From: Macrophomina tecta
Taxonomy: Eukaryota > Ascomycota > Dothideomycetes > Botryosphaeriales > Botryosphaeriaceae
Reading direction: 5' to 3'
Length of the DNA stretch: 64,000 bases
Assembly: GCA_024180945.1 (NCBI GenBank)
Contig: JAKSGN010000005.1
Span: 930,001 to 994,000 of the forward strand
Under the pieces are notes generated by a model that searched no databases, was not told the DNA's origin, and saw only the letters and a list, made by a program, of their open reading frames with translations. The position numbers and the translations under genes were made by a program. Positions 35,763-54,784 of this stretch are shown here, piece by piece. Each line of letters opens with the position of its first letter. Positions within the stretch are counted from its first letter, which is position 1.

Positions 35763-35866
35763 CTATCCCCCCTCTTAAGGATCTTTAGCCCGAAGATTTA
35801 TTCGTCCGTCTATATCTTAGGCTCCTCTTATTGTTTTGTTTTTTTCTCTTATAAGTCTTTCCTATA

Positions 35867-36647
35867 ATGCCTCCTAAACGTAAGCGCGACGAGTAGTAGG
35901 TTAAGCGTAAGTTTCTTAGTGCGAAGATTAATTCTTTATATGCGCTTCTAGACCTTAATATATCGATTCCTTGCGCTCGGTATCTTTTATTAGAGGAGAA
36001 GGGTGAGCCCGTAATATATCGTATTACTCCGGGGTATTTACGCTGTAGGGAGTGTGCCCGTCGTAGTAATACCTACTACGATGCTAGTAGCGCGGAGGAG
36101 GATAATTATAAGTTCCCCCCGTCTTTTTCTAATTAGTTCTAACTCTTTTTTCTTAGTTGTTCGTCTCGAGCGTACTATTATGAAGGTTACCGCTAATAAG
36201 GTGGAGGCTTTAGATACTATCTCTAAGCTAACATCCGAGCTGCGTGCTGCCTCGTCTTGCTTAGAGCGTTCCCGTAAGTAGAAGGTTCTATTGTAGCGTC
36301 GTAGTAACTTAATATTAAATAAGAAGGTATAGTCTATTAAGAATCTTAAGAAATTAGATCGCCTAGAGGCTACCCGCGAGGCTAGGGGTCTGGTTAACCC
36401 TAAAAATACCAATGAAGAACGATCGCCAAAGCGTTTACGTAGCGATACCTTAGCTAATAACGTTGTGGGGTCGTTCTAGTCTATTAGGTCTCTTAGCGTT
36501 AGTTTGGGTTCTACGCCTCCCGAGGGCTTCGGTCTAGTTAATTAGGCGCGGTTATCCCCGTTTATTAATTTTAATTTCGGGTCCTTCGTGTACGACGAGT
36601 CGGCGGTATTAGTCGATCTGGGTTTCGGCGATAGAACTTATTAATAA
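35867..36647 (+). pseudogene. R2 copy of the antisense spliced gene (Cys-cluster protein), RIPed
   Basis: Exon 1 (35867-36107) begins MPPKRKRDE, then two TAG codons, and keeps IPCARYLLLEEKGEP and LRCRECARRSN. The donor is ATAAGT where GTAAGT is expected, the 49-nt intron ends TTAG at 36156, and exon 2 continues in the shared phase with [20 protein letters not shown] and [17 protein letters not shown] are preserved near the end. The terminal CAT CAA TGA of A/B reads TAT TAA TAA here. Start, intron position and C-terminal motif are the same as in A and B. Confidence 0.85.
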
Positions 36648-39600
36648 GCTCTTAACAGTCGTAGAGTTTCGGTAGTTCCTAGGTATTGTCCCAGTCTTCT
36701 TTCTATTTAAGGAGGTATTAGAATTAACCGTTAATATAGCCGCTATTTAGGACTTATTCTACGTCCTAGTCTATGTTTTTATCGGCGTCTAGATTTTCCG
36801 GTAATATTTCTTCCATTTAGCGTAATGGCGTAGCGTTTTCTAGTATTGGTTTAAGGAGTGAGACGTAAAATATAGAGTATATTCGCATAGTATCGAGTAG
36901 TCTAAGGCGGAAATTAACCTTTCTAATTTATTCTTTAATTTCGAACGGTTCGATTTTCTTAAAGTCTAATTTGTTGTTCGGCCGTTTATCTTAATATTTT
37001 TTCTAAGGAGGTAAACTTTATTCTTCCTCTTTAGCTTTAGTGCCTCCTGGTGCCGTCTATTGTAGTATTTACCTATTTATAGGGCTATGAACTCGAGGTC
37101 TAGGTATAGTTATTTATAGAGTACCTTTAGCTAGTCTGCTTTAAGAATTTCTTTTTAGGCTAGGGATTCGCTTAGTATTAACTCTTTATAAGCTATAGGC
37201 TTATAACCGTAGTTAGCGTAGAACGGGGATTCTTATATAGCTAACGCTTTCGAGCTGTTATATACGAACTATACGAGCGGTAGTAGCTCGACCTAGTTAT
37301 CTTACGCGTAGTTAAGGTAGTAGCGTAGGTATTATTCTAGCATCTAATTCGTCCGTTCTGTCTATCCATCTATTTAAGGGTGTGCCGTAGTTAAGAGCTT
37401 ATACTTAGCTCTAAGCTAGCGGGTAAGAGTCTGCTAGAATTAAAATATAAATAGCCGATCTCTATCTAACACGAGCTCTTTTAGTAACCCGTAGTTACCG
37501 AGGATTATTCTAAGGAACGTGTAGGCGAGTTCTTCCGCATTTGCCGTTTTAAGGTATAGTAGGTAATATACGTACTTTATTATTCTATTAACGATAACTA
37601 GGATCGAGTTATACTTAATCTTAGTAAGCGGTTCTTCTGACTTAGGTAGGTCCGTAATAAAGTCTAGCGAGATAGATTACTAAGGGCGCTCCAGTACTGG
37701 TAGTGGCTAAAGTAGTTCGTAGGGTATATACCTCGCGGCCTTACTTCTAATATAAAGGTCGTATTGCGAGACTACTCGTTAAACGATTCTTCTTAACCCT
37801 AGGAAATAGTAGCTTTTTATAATCCGCTCTATTATTTTATCTATTCCTTAATAACCGTGTGCTAGGGCTTTATATATATCCTTTACGAGCTCTTTCCGTA
37901 GTTTAACCGGAACGTAGACTAATCCTAAAAATAGGATAGTGCTATTTACGTTTCTAGTTACTCGGGGGTCGTTGTTAAGTTCTTCGATTTCTTAAGCCGT
38001 TACGTTATCTACGTAGGCTTCTTAGATCTTCTACTTCTATTCGTTGCCTTCGAGGCATATCGCTGGGGCGAATAGTCTAACTAGGGTAAGCGAGTCGTCT
38101 AGTTCTTTTTTAAGCCACGTTTGTCCTAGGCTATAAATAGTTGTAATCTAGCGGCTACGGCTAGCGGGTATAAAAGACCCGTCTTTCTACATATTAAGTA
38201 TTATAGGTTGCGGACCTAGTTTTTCTTCGATATAGTTAGCTCGTCTACTTAGCGCGTTAGTGCGAGCATTCTTAGATCCCTTTTTATAGATAATCTTTAT
38301 ATTATAGAACGCTAGCTCTTTAGCCTACTAAATCTATCGTTAGTTTAATTCCTTAGTAGTGGTGAAGTGCGAGAGGTTCTTATAGTCGTAGTAGACTATA
38401 ATCTAGTGCTTAGCACCTTTAAGGTAGTATCTCTATTCTTTAAAAGCTATAACTATGGCTAAAAGTTCTTTATCGTAAACGTTATAGTTCTTCTTAGCAG
38501 GTGTTATTTTTCTTAAGTAGTAGGCGATAGGGTGTAGTCAGTCTTTCTTATCCGGCTAACTAAGTACGGCTTCTATAGCGTAGTCCGAAGCGTCGGTTTC
38601 TACCGTAATTAGCAGATCCGGGTTATAGAGCCCTAGGACCGGTGCTTTTATAAATATTCGCTTTAGTAAGTCGAACGCTCGTTATTGTTTTTTTCCCTAT
38701 ATAAACCTATGTTTCTTTTTAGTAATATCCGTTAGAGGTACCGCTATTTTAGCGTAGTTTATAATAAACTTTTGGTAGAAGTTAGTAAATTCGAAAAAGA
38801 ATTATACTTCTCTAACGGTTCGCGGTATGGGCTAGTCCCTAATTACGTCTAGTTTCTTATTGTCCATGCCGATATATCCTAGGATAATAATAAACCCTAG
38901 GTATTCTATTCTTTGTGTGTACTACTCGCTTTTTTCTAGGGCTACTTAGAGATTTCGTTCGTTTAAGGCCTTTAGAACTTTTCTTACGTGCTCGGTGTAT
39001 TCCTCGAGCGTTTCCGAGTATATTAGGATATTATCTAGGTAAGCTAAGGCGAATATATCTAAATACGAACGTAGGGTATCGTTAACTAAGCTTTAGAAGA
39101 TAGCCGATACATTAGTAAGCCCGAAAGGTATTACTATATACTCGTAATATCTAAATCGTGTTCGAAACGCCGTCTTCTATTCTTCTTTCTTCTTAATACG
39201 AACTAGGTGGTAACCTTCTCGAAGGTCTAGCTTTATAAAAAACTTAGCGTTGCGAAGCTTATCCTATAATTTATCGATACGAGGTAGTAGGTATCGGTTC
39301 TTAACTGTAATATCATTTAACTAACGGTAGTTAACGTAGAGGCGGAGCTTACTATTCTTTTTTAGAACGAATAGAATAGGGTATCCTGCCGGCGACTATA
39401 AGGGTCGTATATATCCTCATTCTAGATTTTTATTAATATATTCCCGTAATGCTTCGGCCTCTATCTTAGACAAGGAGTAAATAGGCTTAAAAATAGATTA
39501 TATTCCCGGGAGTAGGGGTATCTTATAATTCTATAGCTAATACTCTAGTAGTTGTTCTTTACCTCTTTTCTAGAATATTTTTGGTATATTCTAGAATTCT

Positions 39601-39881
39601 TGTAGAACTATCTCTAATTTCGGTATAGATGCTAATTTATTCGTAGTAGGCCTTATAATTTCGCTAAGGTCTACGCTAACCTCGGCTGCCGAAATACCTT
39701 TATTGTTATAGCTCTTATACCCGAGGGGACTAGTATCTACTTTATTCGGGTAGCCGTATCGTCTATTAAGCCGCTAGGGGTAGTCTTCTCCGACTAGCTT
39801 TAGGCTATCCTTATTCTTATCCGTAAGGCCCTTGTTACGAACCCCAGAGGACAAGGGCTTTATGACCCCACGGGCGGAAGG

Positions 39882-40019
39882 CCCGCACGGGAAAAGGCAC
39901 CGCAGGAACCCACAGGGACGGCAGAGCCGCACCACCAGCACGCCCGCACGGGAAAACCAGCCGCAAGGGAAGACGGCGCGTACGGGCCTGGGCAAGGCAG
40001 CAATGGAAGCCCGCACGGG
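39882..40019 (+). promoter_or_regulatory. three CCG-N2-CGG sites in the A LTR U3
   Basis: CCCGCACGGG occurs at 39882-39891, 39943-39952 and 40010-40019, about 60-67 bp apart. Each contains an everted pair of CGG triplets, the half-site of Zn2Cys6 proteins. B and R1 keep three copies with like spacing. A binding function is inferred. Confidence 0.45.
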
Positions 40020-40184
40020 AGCGACGCCCACGCGGCACAGCAAGACCACGAGAACACAGACCAGGTGAACTCCCGCAGGGGAAGAACGCCCACAAGGGAG
40101 AAGTCACGAATCCCGGAAACCCGGCTTCGAGCCAAGAGGAACGGGCGAGAGAAAGTCGGACAACTTGTACGGTCCAAGGGACGA

Positions 40185-40232
40185 TGGTCTGGCGGTAGAA
40201 TACTCCCGTAACCGATGCAGAAGTCGGATTCC
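40185..40232 (+). promoter_or_regulatory. tRNA-like box A and box B within the A LTR
   Basis: TGGTCTGGCGG (40185-40195) resembles a tRNA box A (TGGYCTAGNGG) and AGTCGGATTCC (40222-40232) resembles box B, with tRNA-like spacing. R1 and R2 have the closer match TCTAGCGG. Element B lacks the box A part. It may be a captured tRNA fragment; pol III activity is unproven. Confidence 0.35.
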
Positions 40233-40703
40233 AGGAAACAGGCTTTAGCGCCCGAGTCACGTGGGACCCACAGGGCCCACCTGGATCAACCTGATCCAAG
40301 ATCAATGATCCAACACCATTGATCCAGCTGCTTTGATCCAGCTGTATCGATCCAGATTGCTACAATTTTCCTACAGTATATAGACGCACTCATTAGATAG
40401 TACTTTGACCTTCGTGGTCAACTCAAAGTTCCAATACAACCCTATTGGAGGTAACAAGCCTGACGCGCACCGCGCACCGACATCTCACGTGATCACTACC
40501 ATCGTTCCAATCCTTTACCCTTCTCTTGTCCTTCAAGGTAAACCCTTCAGCTACCTGACCCTGCTAGGCGATTCCAAAGCCTAGTGGAAGAGGCCGCCGT
40601 TACACTTTGACCACCATCCTTGCAAGGGAAGGCAGTTCCGAGGAGAGGAACACTCAACAACAAGGTAGTATCACCCGACACTTGACGCTAACTAAGCAAC
40701 ACA

Positions 40704-48153
<7,450 letters not shown>

Positions 48154-48860
48154 GCCCTGTGTCATACGAGTAAGAGTCTTTTACTTAGTATCCTTATTAG
48201 GTTTTACGTAAACTATATAGGCCTTTTCTCCTCGTCTTATTATAAGTTTTAGCGCTCGATAGCTAATGGTCTTAATATCTACGGGTACGTTGTTATCCCG
48301 TTGTCTCGGCTCGAAGGTTCCGCTCTAGCTCTTAGGCTTTAGCGCTTTTTTCTAGCTTTATTAGCTTCTTCTTGCCGTTGCGAGGTGGCGTCTATAGTAT
48401 TCGTTAGGGAACGTAATAGTCTCTATTCTCTAGCTAATATATAGCTCGTAAGTCTTTAGCTATAATATTCCTAGGATAATATTATGTCCGGGGATTATTA
48501 TTACGTCGAGGTTAATTCATTCTCGGTAATTACTAATGGTAAGGGGTGCTTCTTCTATCTCGATTCGTATCTAGCTATTTTCGTATTTTGCTGGGGAGCC
48601 GTCTACCGTACTTAGCCGATAAGGGTAATCCTTAGCTTGCTAGGGTAGTTAGTTCTTAATGATAAACTTAGGGTCGACGAATACGCCTTATACGCCGCTA
48701 TCGATTATAGCCATTGCCTTTTTCCCGCAGAATATAACTAGGATATATAAAAGTCGATATAGATTTAATCTAGTAGGTATAATTCCGTTTACTATACGTA
48801 TAACCTAGTTAAGGGACCTATCTAACGGCCCCTCCTAGGGTCTCTATCTAGGGGAGCCGT

Positions 48861-50790
48861 CTAGTTTTTTAATATAGGTCGTTCCGTTATTTTACAACGG
48901 ATGTACTCGTTCTATTTATTAACTAGGATTGAGGTGTCTTTCTATTACGTCTATCTACCGTATTTAATTAGTCATTTTTAGTAGATCCACTCGTTTCGGA
49001 CCTAATACTAGAAGGTAGATATATCGTATTTTTCGTAGGGTGTCTATTATAAGGTACCCCTATTCCTAGTTACTATACCATACTAATAGAGGGTGTAGGC
49101 TATATTACGGAGGTACTATAGGTCTTATCGTCGTCGTGCTCTTTATACCTTGTTCTCTAGCTAAGATGCGAGTTCGTCGGCCGTTTCGAGTAGTAATTCT
49201 TTTTAGGGGTTCTAGGTATTACCTTACTATACGCGTGCGTATACCTTTCCTTGCTATACCTTGTATTACTACGTCCCGAGGTTAATTATAGGGCCTAGAA
49301 TCTAGGTAACCGTAGGCTCTAGGCTATTGGTAACGCGGCGTATCTCTTCGTACCGGGTTAGGTATTTAGTTATTCTTATAAGTATGGCTTCGTCCTGCTA
49401 CTACTTATTATCGGTCGTGCTTAACTCTAGGATACTATCGTATAGTTCCCCCATATTACTGTTAACTAGGTTCTTATTATCGGAAAAGGCTTCGATAAGC
49501 TCTTCCTCTATCCTTAGAGTCGCATTAACGTGTCGTAGCTTCTTAGGATACTAGTCTATAGCGTCCTTGTCGCTCTAGTAAGTAATATAGTTATTATTAT
49601 AGTAGGCTATCTAGCTAAGTCTCTAATACTTAGGGTTTTAGCTTTCTTCGTATTACTTATCGAATTCGGCGAAGGGGTCTTCTTACTTAGTAACCGTAGA
49701 GACTTCTCGGCTTTTTAGTTCTTATATCGTAGCCGAGACTTATTTATTCTTTTTAAGGTAGTAGTGTATCTTTTTTTAAGTCTTGCCGTAGTAGACGTAT
49801 AGTCCTTTTTCGAATCTTTATTTTTACTCTAGAGTCTATTCTTTACGTCGTTTTTTCTTATAGCTGTTATTCTTTCTCCTATAGTAGTTATCCCTTTTAG
49901 GTGGGTCATTCCGGCGGTTAATATTATCTAGCTCTATAATATCTCCTCCTTTCTAAGTGTGTCTAGGGTGCGCTAGGCGCGAAGTATTTACTTTGTAGTT
50001 TACCTTATACTTCTCGGATTAGCGCTCGAAGAGGCGGTTATCGTATTTAATAGCTAGCTTAATAAGCTCGTCTAGGGTCTTAGGGTCATTTTATATTATA
50101 AGTTAGTCTTTAACCCTTTTCTTAAGTCCTCGGTAGTAGTAGTCTATAAGGGCGCGGTCGGACTAGTTATCTAGGTATACTACAGCCTTTTAAAATTCTA
50201 TAGTATAGTCCGCTACTAAGGTCTTTTAGTAGATATTTATAACGGCTCGTCGGGCCTTATTAACCTCGTCGAGGTCTCCGAAGCTTTACTTAATTTAGGT
50301 TACGAAGTACTTATAGCTACTAAAGACTTTCTTAGTATCTTTCTTACGTACTTCTAGTTCTTTCTCCATTCGGTCTCTAAGGTAGGGCTCGAACTACTAT
50401 ACCGTAATATCGCGGAGGTAGGTGGCTACGAATATTACCTTTTTATCGTCGGTGGGGAAGTTTCTAGAGTTAAAGAAGAAGTATAGGTCGAGTTACGAGA
50501 GAAAGGTCTAGAGCTTCTTTTAGTTACCGTAGAATAGATCTAGCTTAGCCGTCTTCGTGCTTTTATTAGGAGGTTAAGTCGTTGTTAATACCGGAGTATA
50601 AACGGGTACCGGGGTAGGAGTTATCGGAATAGCTTAGTTACGAAGTTCGCCTATTTATCGATAGAGCTAGGTATTCTCATTGGTCTACTCCTAGAGTTAT
50701 CTATATAATCCGCCGATCTAGCCTTGCATGTCTTAAATAACCTAAAAGAGGTCGGCTATAGTTAGCTATAGAAAACCGTTATTATTTATA
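48861..50790 (-). pseudogene. R2 gag relic with preserved frameshift heptamer
   Basis: The complement aligns with A gag. At its 3' end (48870-48861) the minus strand reads A AAA AAC TAG, followed by the same GGCTCCCC...GGGGCC stem-loop arms as in A. Multiple RIP stops interrupt the frame. Confidence 0.8.
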
Positions 50791-50903
50791 TCGACATCGT
50801 TTATTATATTACTTAGTTAGCGTTAAGTGTTGGATAATATTACCTTATTATTAAGTATTTCTCTCCTCGGAACTGCCTTCCCTTATAAGAATAGTAGTTA
50901 AAG

Positions 50904-51690
50904 TATAACGGCGGCCTCTTCTACTAGGCTTCGGAGTCGCCTAGTAGGGTTAGATAGCTAAAGGGTTTACCTTAAAGAATAAGAGAAGGGTAAAGAATTA
51001 GAACGATAGTAGTAATTACGTAAGATATCGGTGCGCGATACGCGTTAGACTTGTTACCTCTAATAGGGTTGTATTAGAACTTTAAGTTAACTACGAGAGT
51101 TAAAGTACTATCTAAAGAGTATATCTATATACTATAGAAAAGCTATAATAATCTATAGATTAAAACGACTATTAGATTAGTCGTAGTATTAGATTATTCT
51201 AAGGGTTAGATCTTTGCCAAGGCTTCTAATCCATAAGTAGGTCGGGTAGACCATACGTAACTTAGGCGCTAATACCTATTTCCTGGAATCCGACTTCTGC
51301 ATCGGTTAAGGGAGTATTCTACCGCTAGACCATCATCCCTTAGATCGTATAAATTATTTAACTTTATCCCGTCCGTTTCTCTAGTCTAAAGTCGGCTTCC
51401 GGGATTCGTAATTTCTTCTTTGTAGGCATTCCTCCCCTGCGGGAGTTTAACCTAGTCGGTGTTCCCGTGGTCTTACTATACCGCGTGGGCGTCACTTCCG
51501 TGCGGGCTTCCATTGCTACCTTGCCTAGGCCCGTACGCGCCGTCTTCCCTTAAGGCTAGTTTTCCCGTGTAGGCGTATTAGTAGTGCGGCTCTGCCGTCC
51601 TTATAGGTTTCTAGCCCCTGCGGTGCCTTTTCCCGTGCGGGCTTTTCGTCCGTGGGGTTATAAAGCCCTTGTGCCTTGGGGTTCGTAACA
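50904..51690 (-). repeat. R2 5' LTR (787 bp)
   Basis: Plus-strand start TATAACGGCGG (TG mutated to TA) and end GTTCGTAACA. It has the same length as the copy at 34976. Confidence 0.9.
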
Positions 51691-51919
51691 CTAATAGCCT
51701 TTAACTAGCCGGTTTAACGTAGTATCTATTAGAGTTAAAGGACTCTAGGTGCGACGCTTAAGGTAGCCCTTAATTACCTTAACCTATTATTCTAATTACG
51801 TAATATTATAAGGTGTTTCTAGATACTAGGGGGCCTGTATTAGCTCTAGAGATAGTATATTATATATACGGATTTATAACTTCGAGAGTACCCGATCTAG
51901 ACTAAATAGAATTAGGCCT
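51691..51919 (-). pseudogene. pogo3 interior between R2 and B (transposase C-terminal relic)
   Basis: AT-rich, RIPed. By position between the R2 duplication and the B duplication it is the continuation of pogo3 and should correspond to the C-terminal part of its transposase. No motif can be read. Confidence 0.5.
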
Positions 51920-52662
51920 TGTTACGAACCCCAGAGGACAAGGGCTTTATGACCCCACGGGTAGGAAGCCCGCACGGGAAAAGGCACCGCAGGGACCAAG
52001 AACCCTCACGGGCAGCAGAGCCGCACGGCCGGAACGCCCGCACGGGAAACCCAGCCTCAAGGGAAGGCGGCACGTACGGCCCCGAGCCAGGCAGCAACAG
52101 AGGCCCGCACGGGAACGACGCCCGCGCAGCACAGCGACTACCCGGAAGAATAGCAGGACCGAGTTCCCGCAGGGGAAAGACACCCACAGGGAAAGGGCAC
52201 AGATCCAGGAAACCGACTTCGGACACAAGGGACGAACAAGAGAATGTCGAACATGTCGTCCGCTCATCAGGGCAGAAGTCGGGTTCCGGAAAACAGGCCT
52301 TAGCGCCCAAGTCACGTGGGACCCACCGGGCCCACTGGATAACGAAGGATCACGACTATCCTCCACGACGCTTGGATAACCAAGGATGCCAACTATCCAC
52401 CACTATCCACAGATTGCTACACATTTCCTACAGTATATAGACACACTCCTTAGATAGTACTTTGACCTTCGTGGTCAACTCAAGATTCCAATACAGACTT
52501 ATTGGAGGTAACAAGCCTGACGCGCACCGCGCACCAACCTATCACGTGACCGCTACCCATCGTTCCAATCCTTTACCCTTCTCTTGCTCTTCAAGGTAAA
52601 CCCTACCGCTACCTGACCCTACTAGGTGACTCCTAAGCCTAGTGGAAGAGGCCGCCGTTACA
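51920..52662 (+). repeat. Element B 5' LTR (743 bp)
   Basis: Three CCCGCACGGG sites (51969, 52037, 52104) and TATATAG at 52434-52440. It lacks the box A-like tract of the A LTR. Nearly identical to the solo LTR at 25601. Confidence 0.94.
51969..52113 (+). promoter_or_regulatory. three CCG-N2-CGG sites in the B LTR U3
   Basis: CCCGCACGGG at 51969-51978, 52037-52046 and 52104-52113, spaced 67-68 bp. Sequence between the sites differs from A, so the sites stand out as conserved. Confidence 0.45.
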
Positions 52663-52762
52663 CTTTGACCACCATCCTTGCAAGGGAAGGCAGTTCCGAG
52701 GAGAGGAACACTCAAACGACAAGGTAGTATCACCCGACATTTGACGCTAACTAAGCAACACA

Positions 52763-54748
52763 ATGAACGACGTCGACATGAACAACAACGGTCCCCCACA
52801 GCCAACTATGGCCGACCTCTTTCAGGTCATCCAAGACATGCAAGGCCAGATCGGCGAACTTCGCGGACAACTCCAGGAGCAAACCAACGAGAACACCCAG
52901 CTCCACCAACAGATAGGCGAACTTCGCAACCAAGCCATTCCAGCGGCCCATACTCCGGCGCCAGTACACGCTCCGACACCTACAGCGACTCAACCCCCTG
53001 ACAGAAGCACGAAGACGGCCAAACCAGACCTATTCTACGGCAACCGAAAGAAGCTTCAAACCTTCCTCTCGCAACTCGACCTATACTTCTTCTTCAACTC
53101 CAGAGACTTCCCCACAGACGACAAAAAGGTGATGTTCGCTGCCACCTACCTCCGCGACACTGCGGCACAGTGGTTCGAGCCCTACCTTAGAGACCGAATG
53201 GAGAAAGGACCAGAGGCACGCAAGGAGGACACCAAGAAGGTCTTTGGCAGCTACAAGCACTTCGTGACTCAGATCAAGCAGAGCTTCGGAGACCTCGACG
53301 AAGTCAACAAGGCCCGACGAGCCGTCATGAACATCCACCAGAAGACCTCAGTGGCAGACTACACTACAGAGTTCCAAAAGGCCGCCGCGTACCTGGACGA
53401 TTGGTCCGACCGCGCCCTCATGGACCACTACTACCGAGGACTCAAGGAGAGGGTCAAAGACCAACTCATGACACAAGACGACCCCAAGACCCTGGACGAG
53501 CTCATCAAGCTAGCCATCAAATGCGACAACCGCCTCTTTGAGCGCCAATCCGAAAAATACAAGGGGAACTACGGAGCCAACACTTCGCGCCCCTCGCGAC
53601 CACGCCATACGCAAGAAGGAGGCGACGCCATGGAACTAGACGCCGCTCAACGAAGCGACAAAGACAATAAGCGCGAGAGACGACCTCGACGCCAGTGGAC
53701 GGAGCAAGAAACAGAACGCTTTAACAAAGGACTCTGTGTCTACTGCGGAGACAAGTGGAACCCCCGGCACCGCTGCCTGCAACGAAACAAAACCGGCAAG
53801 ACTGCCGCCGTCGCCACTCAAGAAGAAGAGGAACCCCGCTCCGCGTCCACCCTGAGCAAAGAAGTCAACCACGCGGCCATGAGCTGGACCGCCTGCTACG
53901 ATGACAACTGCACGACCCATCAGAGCGACAAACAGGCCACCGGGTGGTACCCCTCCGAGCCGCGGCAGCTGAACCTAGCTACACGCAACGAGGAAGTACT
54001 AGAAATCGACGACCTAATCGATGACTTCCCCTACGACGACGAGCTAGTCGACAGTGACACAGGTGAACTCTACGACAGTACACCCGAATCCAGCGAAGCA
54101 GGGAATACGGAGCAATGGCAAGACCAAGCCATGCTCGACCGAATCACGGAACACCTGAACAGATACGGAGACACGAGGCGCGTCGAAGCCAGCCTCGCCC
54201 CCACAATCAACTGGACCCCTGGATCAAGAATAGACCTACCACCTCAGCAATACCAGGTGAAGAACGGGAAGCTCAGCTCTCGATTCTACGAAGACGGCAT
54301 ATGGCACCCCTGGAAGGAATCACCCCTCGCCTCGGCCGACGAAGTAGCGACCTGGCTCGAAAGCGAGGCCCGGGGAGTACAGCAACAACGAGACCTCGCG
54401 CACTTGCGAAACATGGCGCTGACCCTCGGCCTGCACGGAACAGCAACAAGGGTCGGGGATACCCTACAATGGGTCCCAAAGAAAAAATACGCCATGCCTA
54501 CCTTTGAATACCAGGTCCGCAACGACCGGATCCACTGGCGGCGCCGCATCAGGCGCGGACGCTGGACACAGTGGAAGGAATTACCGATCCCGGCCCAAGA
54601 CTGGGACTTCTACTTCTACGAAGAAATGACAAGCCCACGAACCGGACGCCTCTTCCCCGCAAACGAAAACATCGAGTTCGAAACACCCACTACCTATGGG
54701 ATCCACAATGCGCCCAGGGAGCTGACCAACGCACTGTCAAAAAACTAA
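52763..54748 (+). CDS. gag: Element B Gag
   Basis: 661 aa. The first 280 residues are almost the same as in A Gag: coiled coil, capsid-like domain with [13 protein letters not shown] and [14 protein letters not shown]. The zinc knuckle is [14 protein letters not shown]. The C-terminal third differs from A in sequence but keeps [20 protein letters not shown] and the Trp-rich [19 protein letters not shown] block. The stop TAA (54746-54748) follows the frameshift heptamer. Confidence 0.93.
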   Translation: MNDVDMNNNGPPQPTMADLFQVIQDMQGQIGELRGQLQEQTNENTQLHQQIGELRNQAIPAAHTPAPVHAPTPTATQPPDRSTKTAKPDLFYGNRKKLQTFLSQLDLYFFFNSRDFPTDDKKVMFAATYLRDTAAQWFEPYLRDRMEKGPEARKEDTKKVFGSYKHFVTQIKQSFGDLDEVNKARRAVMNIHQKTSVADYTTEFQKAAAYLDDWSDRALMDHYYRGLKERVKDQLMTQDDPKTLDELIKLAIKCDNRLFERQSEKYKGNYGANTSRPSRPRHTQEGGDAMELDAAQRSDKDNKRERRPRRQWTEQETERFNKGLCVYCGDKWNPRHRCLQRNKTGKTAAVATQEEEEPRSASTLSKEVNHAAMSWTACYDDNCTTHQSDKQATGWYPSEPRQLNLATRNEEVLEIDDLIDDFPYDDELVDSDTGELYDSTPESSEAGNTEQWQDQAMLDRITEHLNRYGDTRRVEASLAPTINWTPGSRIDLPPQQYQVKNGKLSSRFYEDGIWHPWKESPLASADEVATWLESEARGVQQQRDLAHLRNMALTLGLHGTATRVGDTLQWVPKKKYAMPTFEYQVRNDRIHWRRRIRRGRWTQWKELPIPAQDWDFYFYEEMTSPRTGRLFPANENIEFETPTTYGIHNAPRELTNALSKN

Positions 54749-54784
54749 ACGGCCTCCCTAGCCAGGGACCCCAGGAGGGGCCGT
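54739..54784 (+). promoter_or_regulatory. -1 ribosomal frameshift site (A AAA AAC plus stem-loop), element B
   Basis: A AAA AAC at 54739-54745 in gag register, directly before TAA. The arms ACGGCCTCCC and GGGGCCGT (54749-54784) form a stem with a compensating base difference relative to A. The -1 frame reads [15 protein letters not shown] into pol. Confidence 0.75.

Larger units (their letters stand above)
39833..40604 (+). repeat. Element A 5' LTR (772 bp)
   Basis: Contains three CCCGCACGGG sites (39882, 39943, 40010), a tRNA-like box A/B stretch (40185-40232), five TGATCCA-type repeats (40282-40356), and TATATAG at 40377-40383, which probably sets the start of the genomic RNA. Open frames on either strand inside the LTR are not supported as genes. 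Confidence 0.94.

Noticed and set aside
39835..40305. Minus-strand frames of 105-160 codons in every LTR (also near 47384, 51912, 59304)
   Set aside because: They repeat because the LTRs repeat. The predicted proteins are Cys/Phe/Gly-rich translations of the CCCGCACGGG repeats and are not kept in frame between A and B.
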